The position numbers were made by a program, and so were the translations under genes. A stretch of 64,000 nt of DNA from Marinagarivorans cellulosilyticus (lineage in GTDB: Bacteria > Pseudomonadota > Gammaproteobacteria > Pseudomonadales > Cellvibrionaceae). This document shows, piece after piece, positions 53,084-61,463 of the stretch. Numbering within the stretch: position 1 is the stretch's first letter; each line of letters begins with the position of its first letter. The notes under the pieces were generated by a model. That model did no database searches, was not told the DNA's origin, and saw only the letters and a list, made by a program, of their open reading frames with translations. The stretch is from NCBI RefSeq assembly GCF_021655555.1, contig NZ_AP023086.1, positions 1,436,001 through 1,500,000 on the forward strand, written 5' to 3'.

Positions 53084-53476
53084 TTATGTCATAAATTTGC
53101 TATATAGCGCAGCCAGCCACAGTAGGGTAATAAAACTAAGTGCAATAACCACCGCCGCCGAACCGATATCTTTGGCGCGGCCAATCATTATGTCGTTATT
53201 TAGGGTAATGCGGTCGGCTAGTGTTTCTATTGCAGAGTTTAAAAGCTCGGTCAGTAACAAAATACACAGTGCTGCAACCATTACGCTCCAGTGTGCTAAA
53301 GACTGCGCTAAAAAAAATGTGGTCGGGAAAAGGACCATTGTGAGTATGGCTTCCTGCCTAAAAGCCGATTCAAAGCGCCAAGCAAATTGTAGCCCCCGCA
53401 AGCTGCATAAAGTTGCATTAAAAATACGCTTAATGCCGGTGCCGTTAGGTTTATTGTATTCTTTGGCCATGGTCAT
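53084..53476 (-). CDS. dgkA: Diacylglycerol kinase
   Basis: A 130-residue integral membrane protein with three helices and the DgkA signature: FESAFRQEA near the start, LLTELLNSAIETLADR, and GRAKDIGSAAV. It phosphorylates diacylglycerol from membrane-derived oligosaccharide and lipid turnover. Lies alone; the ATG has no strong ribosome site. Confidence 0.93.
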   Translation of the reverse strand: MTMAKEYNKPNGTGIKRIFNATLCSLRGLQFAWRFESAFRQEAILTMVLFPTTFFLAQSLAHWSVMVAALCILLLTELLNSAIETLADRITLNNDIMIGRAKDIGSAAVVIALSFITLLWLAALYSKFMT

Positions 53477-53951
53477 CCTATTTAAACAATCGTGTGTTAA
53501 GAGGCTTGGCTTTGCTCGCCTAGGGCTGCTGGGTAAGCATTTCAGTCGGCGGGCATTGGCTATTAATAATACTTTGCTCGTCTTTTTTAAGCGAGGTTTC
53601 TATCGTAAAAACTGGTGGCAAGCTATGGCTGTAATATCGGGCGAAAGTTGTTGCATTAAGGCGCCGATGGAGGCTGGTTTGCGCGGGTTTTGTCGTTGGC
53701 GGAGCCTATATTTGGGGTGTGGCCAGTGCCCCTTGGGCTTATCGGTTGCGGGTAAAAAGCGCAGTGCATCACTATTGAGAATGCCGGTTGGCTTGATCTT
53801 GGTAAAAATGTTTTGATTGTGGTGTTTTTTTGCTCAAAGTAATAGGCAGTTACTATTATTGGCTCGCTCTGGTTGTAACAAAACCGTAATATACGCACCT
53901 TTTGTGATCCAACTGGTAACGGTGATATACCAAATACCATAGGTGCCTAAT
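53477..53951. other. Intergenic region, no gene seen
   Basis: About 475 bases between divergent dgkA and the phosphate permease. Open frames on both strands here lack any family motif. It holds the promoters of both flanking genes; no Pho box is evident. Confidence 0.5.
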
Positions 53952-55550
53952 ATGAATAGTTCTGACAATACCTCATCCCAACCCGCGCTAACGCCAGCCG
54001 AGCCGGCATTGAATGACATCAATATCGGCCATAAGTCACGCTTGGGCCTGTCCTTTGCGTTTATGGTGCTGGTACTGGGTATTACCTATATGGTTATGCC
54101 CAGTACGCTGCACCCACAGCTACTGATATTTGCATCTTTAGTGGGTGCTTATATGGCGCTGAATATTGGCGCTAACGATGTTGCAAACAATGTAGGCCCA
54201 GCGGTGGGCTCCGGCGCGCTTACGCTTGGCGCGGCTATTGTACTGGCGGCCATTGGCGAGGCGGCGGGCGCATTAATTGCCGGCGGCAATGTGGTTGGTA
54301 CGATTAAGTCTGGCATTATCAACCCCGAGCTAGTGCACGATGCGCAAACTTTTGTTTGGTTGATGGCGGGTGCTTTGGCCGCAGGTGCAATTTGGCTAAA
54401 CTTTGCGACCTGGATGGGAGCACCCGTATCTACAACGCACTCTATTGTTGGGGGCATTTTAGGTGCAGGCATTGCTGCGGGCGGCTTTGCTATAGCCAAC
54501 TGGGGCAAAATGGGCGCTATAGCCGCCAGCTGGGTGATCTCGCCGGTTATGGGTGGTGTTATTGCTGCAACTTTATTAATGTTTATTAAGCGCGCGATAT
54601 TGTATCAAGACGATGTAAAAACAGCGGCGCAGCGCTACGTGCCTTGGCTGGTTGGTTTGATGGCATGGGCATTTACCAGCTACCTGTTGACTAAAGGCCT
54701 AAAGAAAATATGGCACCCCAGCGCACCCGAGGCGTTTGGCTGGGGTTTGGTGGTGGCTATAATCGCTTATTTTCTCACACGCAAACGCTTACTCAGCATT
54801 GGCGATCGCATCGAAAGCAGCATTGCGGGTGTCAATAAACTTTTTACGATTCCACTGATTTTTGCTGCAGGCTTGTTAAGTTTTGCACACGGCGCCAACG
54901 ATGTTGCTAATGCCATTGGGCCATTGGCGGCTATTACCGAAGCGTTATCGTCGGGTGAAGTAGCGGGTAAGGCACCGATTCCATTGTGGGTAATGCTGAT
55001 TGGCGCGGCAGGCTTGGCGGTAGGTTTAGCGCTATTTGGCCCTAAGCTTATTCGTACTGTAGGTGGCGAAATTACCGAGCTTGATAAATCCCGCGCTTAC
55101 TGCATTGCTATGGCGGCGGCCATTACCGTGATTATTGCATCGCAGCTAGGTTTGCCGGTTAGCTCAACCCATATTGCTTTGGGCGGTGTTTTTGGTGTTG
55201 GCTTTTTACGCGAGTACTTAAAAACGCGCTATGCCAGTAAATTGCACCAAGCACTGGACGATCACACGGGTGAGGCGCGTGTGCAAATTGAAGAATATTT
55301 AAAGCAATTCCAGTCGGCCAGCGTTGAGGATATGCGCGCGATGCTTAAAAAATCTAGCGTGCAAACAGCCACATTGCCTATTACCGAAAAAGAGCGCAAG
55401 CGCTTGAAAAAAGTATACCGCCAAGAACTGGTAAAACGCCGCCACCTTTATAAAATTGCTGCCGCCTGGGTTATTACCGTGCCGGCTTCTGCATTACTTG
55501 GTGCGATGATGTTTTTTATGTTGCGCGGTATGTTAATGCCTGTGGCTTAA
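53952..55550 (+). CDS. PiT-family inorganic phosphate transporter
   Basis: A 532-residue permease with ten or more membrane helices and the repeated PiT signature GANDVANNVGPAVGSGALT and GANDVANAIGPLAAI. Both copies of the PD-type motif are intact. It moves phosphate with a proton or sodium ion. The ATG at 53,952 is preferred; a GTG three codons upstream is in frame. A cytoplasmic loop near 425-490 is charged. Confidence 0.92.
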   Translation: MNSSDNTSSQPALTPAEPALNDINIGHKSRLGLSFAFMVLVLGITYMVMPSTLHPQLLIFASLVGAYMALNIGANDVANNVGPAVGSGALTLGAAIVLAAIGEAAGALIAGGNVVGTIKSGIINPELVHDAQTFVWLMAGALAAGAIWLNFATWMGAPVSTTHSIVGGILGAGIAAGGFAIANWGKMGAIAASWVISPVMGGVIAATLLMFIKRAILYQDDVKTAAQRYVPWLVGLMAWAFTSYLLTKGLKKIWHPSAPEAFGWGLVVAIIAYFLTRKRLLSIGDRIESSIAGVNKLFTIPLIFAAGLLSFAHGANDVANAIGPLAAITEALSSGEVAGKAPIPLWVMLIGAAGLAVGLALFGPKLIRTVGGEITELDKSRAYCIAMAAAITVIIASQLGLPVSSTHIALGGVFGVGFLREYLKTRYASKLHQALDDHTGEARVQIEEYLKQFQSASVEDMRAMLKKSSVQTATLPITEKERKRLKKVYRQELVKRRHLYKIAAAWVITVPASALLGAMMFFMLRGMLMPVA

Positions 55551-55573
55551 ATACCTAGCTCTATTCCGGCAAT

Positions 55574-55606
55574 AAAGCCCTAGCGTATTTGCGCTGGGGC
55601 TTTTTT
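55574..55606 (+). terminator. Terminator after the phosphate permease
   Basis: Stem AAGCCCTAGCG / CGCTGGGGCTT with one weak pair, then a run of Ts. Confidence 0.75.
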
Positions 55607-55704
55607 GCTTATGGCTTGCATTTTTACGTGATTCGCAGCCGGCGCTGTTGTAGTTGCCTGTATTAGAAAGGGCAATATCGCGGGGTGTACACCCCGCAGC
55701 TATC

Positions 55705-55835
55705 GTAGTGGCATCATGCGCAATTGCTTACGTAGTTGCTGCGATACCGAAAGCAGGTTGCGCAGGGCATCTTGCTCGGCTGCATTGATCCTGTAAACTA
55801 CTTCGTCGAGACTAAATGCTCTTTTTTATCAGTAG
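55705..55835 (-). pseudogene. Possible gene remnant
   Basis: A short minus-strand frame of about 43 residues ending in a stop and preceded by stops, reading DEVVYRINAAEQDALRNLL and KQLRMMPLR. It looks like the helical tail of a regulator such as a MarR protein. It has no start and lies between the permease terminator and the next gene. Weak evidence. Confidence 0.3.
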
Positions 55836-55842
55836 ATGTCCA

Positions 55843-57429
55843 ATGACTTTATCAATGTGCCTTAGGTTGTTTTTTCTTGTCCTATTGATTATGGGGGTAA
55901 GTGCTTGTACCTATCTAAAATATGCTGCGGTTCAAAAGCACTATGCGCGTATTCAGAATATAGACCCTAGTCAAGTAAATCTTAAGCATATGCTAGATCG
56001 AGATACCTATTTCGTTTATGGAAAGATAATCAGTGAAAATGGCTTATATGCCAATACCGAGATGGCTGTTGCCGCGTATTCTGATAAATTTAAAAAACGC
56101 GAGCGTGTCGATACGATGTTTTTACGCGGGACGGGCACCCACTACGGGCTTAATCTACCGGAAGGTAGGTATTCAATTCTTGTATTTGCAGATATTAATA
56201 ACAATAAAATATTCGAAAATACTGAAGTTGTCAGTAAAAATGAAGTCAATGTAAATAATGAACTGGCGCCAGATAAAATTCTAAGCCGCACCAATTTAAA
56301 ACTTAGCTATGCACAATCAATTAAAACGCTTTCCGCAATTACTCGTAAGCACGCTACCGAATTAAGCACTTCATTTTATTATCCCACGGGTACAATTCGA
56401 TCTATTAACGACCCTATATTCGACGATAATATGTCGATACTTGGCATGTACGACCCAGCATCCTTTTTAGAAAACGCGCCGACAATGTTTTATGCCTTAG
56501 AAGAAGATACCTCTTACAAGGTACCTGTCATTTTTGTACATGGCATTGGTGGCAATATTCGCTCGTTTAGCCCAATTATTGAAAAACTAGATCCTCAGCG
56601 TTTCAAAGCATGGTTTTTTTACTACCCTTCAGGGGGCGATTTAGATCAACTTGCCAGCTTTTTTTACGATATTTTTCTTTCTGGAAATGTTATTGGTGTA
56701 AATGAAATTCCGATGGTGGTTGTTTCGCATAGCATGGGAGGTCTCGTCGTACGCGAAGCGCTAAACAAATATGAAAATAAAGCGGGAGAGAATAAAGTTA
56801 AAATATGGGCAAGTTTGGCCAGCCCTTTAGGTGGGCTTAGCTCAGCAGAAAAAGGCGTGAAGCATGGCATTATTGTGCTTCCTTCATGGCGAGACTTAAA
56901 TCACAATGGGGAATTTATTTCCAGGCTTTACCGAAAACCCCTGCCTGATTTTGTAGATCATAGCCTTTATTATGCCTATGAAGATTCCAATAACAAGGAG
57001 GCCGGTGATGGCGTAGTCCCGTTAGCTAGTCAGCTCCATGCTTCCGCAAAAGCCGATGCATATAACACATTCGGTGTTCATGGTTCGCACACATCAATAC
57101 TTGAAGATAACGCAGTTATTCAAGATATACTCGCAGAGGCTTCTCGCGTCAAGAATATATTCCCAGACAGTCATTTAGAGATAATAGCAAAGGGCGGTTT
57201 TGATATTGGCCCATATAAAAATTATAGCCCGCGCCTCCAGCATGCTATTCAGAATATAGGGAAATATGTTATTGCGTTAGCCGACGGCGACATCCAGCCG
57301 TTTCATCCTAAGCAAAAGGTGTTTTTACGCGTGCTTGAAGGGGAGGCCGGAGTCGGTTCGGCTATTGATAAGGAGTATGCTCGCTTTGTTTTGGAGTACA
57401 GAGAAAATCTTAAAAGGGAACAAGAATAG
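55843..57429 (+). CDS. Lipoprotein alpha/beta hydrolase
   Basis: A 528-residue exported protein: signal and lipobox SAC, an N-terminal beta-rich domain of about 170 residues, and a C-terminal serine hydrolase with VIFVHGIGG (oxyanion region), the nucleophile elbow SHSMGG, an Asp in AGDGVVPL and the catalytic His in VHGSHTSIL. Most like extracellular lipases/esterases (PGAP1-like). The ATG at 55,843 gives a normal signal peptide; 55,816 is also possible. Confidence 0.75.
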   Translation: MTLSMCLRLFFLVLLIMGVSACTYLKYAAVQKHYARIQNIDPSQVNLKHMLDRDTYFVYGKIISENGLYANTEMAVAAYSDKFKKRERVDTMFLRGTGTHYGLNLPEGRYSILVFADINNNKIFENTEVVSKNEVNVNNELAPDKILSRTNLKLSYAQSIKTLSAITRKHATELSTSFYYPTGTIRSINDPIFDDNMSILGMYDPASFLENAPTMFYALEEDTSYKVPVIFVHGIGGNIRSFSPIIEKLDPQRFKAWFFYYPSGGDLDQLASFFYDIFLSGNVIGVNEIPMVVVSHSMGGLVVREALNKYENKAGENKVKIWASLASPLGGLSSAEKGVKHGIIVLPSWRDLNHNGEFISRLYRKPLPDFVDHSLYYAYEDSNNKEAGDGVVPLASQLHASAKADAYNTFGVHGSHTSILEDNAVIQDILAEASRVKNIFPDSHLEIIAKGGFDIGPYKNYSPRLQHAIQNIGKYVIALADGDIQPFHPKQKVFLRVLEGEAGVGSAIDKEYARFVLEYRENLKREQE

Positions 57430-58023
57430 AGCTTAGGTTAAATCTTTCACTTTTTACTCGTGCTGCCGAAATGGGGGCGCAGCAAGGTGCACTACTTTAA
57501 TAAATTTAAAAGGTTGTTTATTTGTCACGCTGTTAACGTTTGGTATGCAATGTTAACGCAGCTGCCGGCCCCATTTATCTGCTGGGCAACTATGGGTCCA
57601 TTCCCTTTGCAAGATACCGCTAAGCCAACACTCTAGGCGCCTCTGTTAGAGTAACAGTCATCACTTTGAAATAGTCGTCGCAAAAGTTGCTGGGATTTTT
57701 CTAGGGGTAAGCTACCTCCTAAGGGTGCGCGCGGGTTAGCTTCCGCGCGAATTGCCTGCACACGAGGGGCTTTATTTGGCAATATTTGCTTTTCGAAACG
57801 ACTCAAACAGCACGCTTTTGCGATATCTGTTCTGGACTAATGAGCGGTCTGTAGCTCTGGCATTCACATTATTTTTTTAAAAGTTTTTAGTGGCAAATAT
57901 GTGCGTGTTAAGCTTGTATTCAGGTAATGATTTAAACCCAAATTAATGCATACCTGAGTATTGACTTGTTGGAATATTATGGTGAAGTGCGCGACTTAAA
58001 TATTTCTCAACAAGGAGTTCAAT
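57430..58023. other. Intergenic region, no gene seen
   Basis: About 594 bases. It contains no convincing reading frame. One inverted repeat (GCGCG..TTAGC / CGCGCG near 57,750) is visible. The right part carries the porin promoter and the ribosome site AGGAGTT. Confidence 0.5.
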
Positions 58024-58812
58024 ATGAAGAAAATTTTAGCGATTGCAACACTCAGTGCCGTTAGTTCATTGGCGTCAGCAGAAAGTTATCAGTTCTTGGG
58101 TGGTCTTGGTTATTCAGATACAGACTTGGATGGTGTTGATGAGTCGAAAATCACGGCTACTGGAACTTACTACTTTTCTGGTCAAGAAACTGTTGGTCCT
58201 TTAGATCAGTTTGCTTATATTGACGACACCACAAATCTTCGTGCAAATGTTGAAAGCACTGACGCTGCAGATGAGTTTGTGATTGGCGGTTCATATTACT
58301 TTGACCGTTTTGCGGTAGGCCTGGATTACACCGATTCAGAAGATTCCTACAGCACCCGTCTACATGGCGATTTCTTCTTCATGGATAACTTAAAAGCAAG
58401 CCTTGGTTATAGCATGCCAGAAGAAGGTGATGATGTTGTAGATCTTAGCTTGCAATACGATCACAGCATTAACGAAACTGACTATATTGGTTTTACTGTT
58501 CAATATATTGACACAGATGAAGCGACCGTTAATCTTTCTACAAAATACTTGAACGCATTTGAAAACGGCCAGTTCTTAGTGTTAGAAGCCAATATTGTTG
58601 ACACTGACGACACTGCGTTTGATGCTAAAGCAAAATGGTACTTGAACAAAAATACCGGCTTTTTGCTTGGCGCTAACGACGAAGATCGTGTATACGTTGG
58701 TGTGACTCACTTCTTTAATACCAATTTCGCACTTGATGCCACCATTGGTCAAGATAAAATTGGTAATTTGAGCTACAACTTCTATGGTTTAGAAGCTGTT
58801 TTACAGTTCTAA
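58024..58812 (+). CDS. Putative outer-membrane beta-barrel protein
   Basis: A 262-residue protein with signal peptide (cleavage near ASA-E) and a repeat of amphipathic strands ending in aromatic Phe, the mark of a BAM substrate. Asp/Glu-rich loops alternate with strands (LGGLGYSDTDLDG; LRANVESTD). It resembles small putative porins of marine bacteria. Strong ribosome site (AAGGAGTT) suggests high expression; a terminator follows. Confidence 0.75.
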   Translation: MKKILAIATLSAVSSLASAESYQFLGGLGYSDTDLDGVDESKITATGTYYFSGQETVGPLDQFAYIDDTTNLRANVESTDAADEFVIGGSYYFDRFAVGLDYTDSEDSYSTRLHGDFFFMDNLKASLGYSMPEEGDDVVDLSLQYDHSINETDYIGFTVQYIDTDEATVNLSTKYLNAFENGQFLVLEANIVDTDDTAFDAKAKWYLNKNTGFLLGANDEDRVYVGVTHFFNTNFALDATIGQDKIGNLSYNFYGLEAVLQF

Positions 58813-58840
58813 TTCTAGCTTTAATTAGTTGATGTTTTTA

Positions 58841-58865
58841 AAGGGAGCTTTTGCTCCCTTTTTTT
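58841..58865 (+). terminator. Porin terminator
   Basis: Perfect 8-bp stem AAGGGAGC / GCTCCCTT with a TTTT loop and a T-run of five. Confidence 0.9.
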
Positions 58866-59085
58866 ACGCTATTTGATGGTTCAACTGCGGTTTCTAGAAT
58901 AAAGACTAAGTGTTTTTGAAAAATTATAATTCCACTTCTCTCATTACCATCAACTAGTTGTTTCTCGACCAACTCTTCTGAAAATTAAGCCTTTTAATCT
59001 CGTGGGCTAGCGCAAAACTAAAGCCTCTCTTTTTTGGGTGTTCGATATGGTGAGTAATTTGGCTTTCCGCCTAAATTGATATGGT

Positions 59086-60129
59086 TTAATCGCCATGCTG
59101 ATCACTTACGATAAACTCCCTTCTGTGTTCGTCTAGTTCCAATCCGATATTCGAAAACTTTACCGGAAGGCCCAGGCTGATGTCTTTAGCGTTTAGGCTA
59201 CCGGCACTGAAGTGACGTAATTTTACCTGCTGTTTTATCTCTTGCGATGCGTAAATGATTTCTTTGCCCGTAATGCGCGAAGCCCATTGGAGCAGCTCTT
59301 CGGCTGAGGCATTGTAGAGGTTGAAGTTGGCTATGGTGCTGAGTGTCCATTCCCAGTATTCGTCGCTTTTGGCCATATGCTGGGTTTGAGTATGACCGGT
59401 ATTATCCAGTGTTACGGCATCACCTAGCCCGCCGGAGGTCGATGCATAGAGTACGCCGTGGGGGCTGGTAATTTTTGTGGTGCCTTCACGCATTGTTATG
59501 TGGAGTGCTTTAGGCGTAATACTTACATCGTATTGCGTGCCGATATCGGTAATTTCGGCAAAGGGGGTGGTCACAGTAATACTGGTGCTTGGCGCGGCGG
59601 CATCAATGTAGGCTCGGCCGTTATGAATATAGATGCCTTGATCATTTAAGCTGATAGACGTATTGGCATCTAAAATGAGTTGCGTTGCATTGTGTAATGC
59701 GATGCGAACCTGGCTGTCTTTGTCGGTTGTTAATGTGTCGCCTTGGTAAAGGGTGGCAGCGGTATGGCTTGGGTGTTTGTTCCGGTAAAAGTCACCATGC
59801 CCCTGCGTAATTGTGGCAACGGCGGAAGGCGCTGGGGTGGGATAGAGGCGAGGCACTATCGCGAGCACCGCTATAACAATAATGGCTGTGATCATACTGC
59901 TTAGAAGCCAATTGGGTTGGGGGGCTTTTGGTTTTGGTGTTACGGAAGGGGGGAGAGTTAAAACCGGAGCTGCTGCGCGCTTTGTTGGCGGTGGTACAGC
60001 GCAAGTTGGGGCGGTCGGTTGCGCTGGGTTATTCGCGGCAGTTGTGGTAGGTGCCGCAGCAGAGCGCCACCCTACTTTTAAGGTAAATTGTCTGAGGGTG
60101 GAAGGCTTTTCTCGGCTAGAGTACATCAT
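59086..60129 (-). CDS. FecR-domain anti-sigma-like protein
   Basis: A 347-residue protein with a Pro/Ala-rich cytoplasmic N-terminus, one membrane helix near residues 78-98, a periplasmic FecR domain (residues about 105-245; NGRAYIDA, ITDIGTQYDV) and a C-terminal STN-like part. FecR proteins normally carry a signal from an outer-membrane receptor to an ECF sigma factor. No ECF sigma or TonB receptor is adjacent, and the N-terminus does not look like a standard anti-sigma domain. Confidence 0.75.
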   Translation of the reverse strand: MMYSSREKPSTLRQFTLKVGWRSAAAPTTTAANNPAQPTAPTCAVPPPTKRAAAPVLTLPPSVTPKPKAPQPNWLLSSMITAIIVIAVLAIVPRLYPTPAPSAVATITQGHGDFYRNKHPSHTAATLYQGDTLTTDKDSQVRIALHNATQLILDANTSISLNDQGIYIHNGRAYIDAAAPSTSITVTTPFAEITDIGTQYDVSITPKALHITMREGTTKITSPHGVLYASTSGGLGDAVTLDNTGHTQTQHMAKSDEYWEWTLSTIANFNLYNASAEELLQWASRITGKEIIYASQEIKQQVKLRHFSAGSLNAKDISLGLPVKFSNIGLELDEHRREFIVSDQHGD

Positions 60130-60274
60130 GGGCTTTAAAGCGTTACATCGGTGAAGGGTAATTAAGGTGTCAAGCTTAACAAGGACACTGTTTGGGTCAA
60201 TGTTAACGTGTGATTCTTACCGAATTATTATGCTGTAAGCCCATGCCGGAAGAGTTTGCCGGCTTTGTAGCCGA

Positions 60275-61375
60275 TTAAAGAGGGAGCATTGTAAAACTGC
60301 TGGCGTTGATAAGGTCGTTGAGTGGTAAGGCGATAATGGTTGAATAATCGATGCTGCCATCGTCGTCGTAATCAGCCGAAAGGGTCACTTCTTCAGTATT
60401 GGTTCGATCGATAAAAAGTTTACTGCCTTCGGATTCAATTAACAGTCGGCCTTGTACATCATTATTAACGGTACCCATGGGCTCTATGGTAGATATGGTG
60501 TAACGGTATTGTTCGTTTTCCATATCGGCAATAACAGTGCCGTAGATATAGATCAGGTCTTGCTGATTTGATTGCTCGAGGACTATTCCAAAGCGATCGT
60601 ATTGAATGGTGGACGCCTGCGAGCCGTCGGGATTATTGATGGTGCCGTTGGCGGCAAACATTGTTCTTGTGTTGCTGCTATCCGCATTACTTTGCGCGCT
60701 AATACCAAATTCGCCATCTACCCAATACGTTGCAGTGGCAGTATCGGATAGCACTGCGTGGGAGTAATCGTTAAGGTTGGCGAGTAAATCGGCGCCACGC
60801 TCAGAGGTGTGTTTGTCTACTTCGAAGCTGGTGGTAATTGCAATGGAGCCGCCTTGCACTGTTAGGTCGGTAGTGTTTTGAGTGGCGCATTCTATAAAAT
60901 CTAGCGTGATGGCGGTTTCTACCGATGTGCTAACGTCACTATCGTAAGCTTGAAAAGGCTCACGCTCAATGTTTACTAAACCACCAGCGGAGCAGTCGTG
61001 AATTTCTGTATTTACTGGCGTATCGAGCGAAAACATTTGTAGGTTTGAATCGGTTTGCAAGGGGAGGTCTCCTGTTGGAGCAAACCCTTGATCTGTTTGG
61101 GGGTATTGCACTGTTTGCTGGCCGATATCAATGGGGAGGCGCGGGAATGTCGATAGCGCTACTTTGGATAACGTAACAGCTTGCGCATCACTAATTGCGG
61201 GGCTCGTGGTACTGTTTGAGGCTGCTTCTGCATGAGAGGTATTGTTGCTTTCCCCACCACAGGCTGCGAAACCGGCAACGCATAGGCTTATAGTACAGAG
61301 CTTTAGCCATTGTTGGTTTCGCTGCAAAGTGTGTTGTAAATACTCTACTAGCTTGTGCTTTGTGGCCTTGCGCAT
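60275..61375 (-). CDS. Predicted lipoprotein, unknown
   Basis: A 366-residue protein with a long charged start, a hydrophobic stretch and the lipobox FAAC (Cys39), then a Ser/Thr/Asn-rich spacer and a beta-rich body. Two Cys residues (HDCSAGG and FIECATQ) may bond. The end has an EF-hand-like DYDDDGSIDY. No family recognised. It lies 145 bases downstream of the FecR gene's start, in the same direction. Confidence 0.6.
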   Translation of the reverse strand: MRKATKHKLVEYLQHTLQRNQQWLKLCTISLCVAGFAACGGESNNTSHAEAASNSTTSPAISDAQAVTLSKVALSTFPRLPIDIGQQTVQYPQTDQGFAPTGDLPLQTDSNLQMFSLDTPVNTEIHDCSAGGLVNIEREPFQAYDSDVSTSVETAITLDFIECATQNTTDLTVQGGSIAITTSFEVDKHTSERGADLLANLNDYSHAVLSDTATATYWVDGEFGISAQSNADSSNTRTMFAANGTINNPDGSQASTIQYDRFGIVLEQSNQQDLIYIYGTVIADMENEQYRYTISTIEPMGTVNNDVQGRLLIESEGSKLFIDRTNTEEVTLSADYDDDGSIDYSTIIALPLNDLINASSFTMLPL

Positions 61376-61463
61376 ATCTTGATTCCTTAAAGTATGCCTT
61401 ATTCTAGCTGATATTCCCTGGCTTCGGTGTTGGGGCAGGTCACAAATTGTACTGCTGGTCGGC

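Noticed and set aside
53097..53816. Long plus-strand frame over dgkA
   Set aside because: It is the reverse-strand shadow of dgkA extended by chance; no family pattern, no ribosome site, and dgkA on the other strand is unmistakable.
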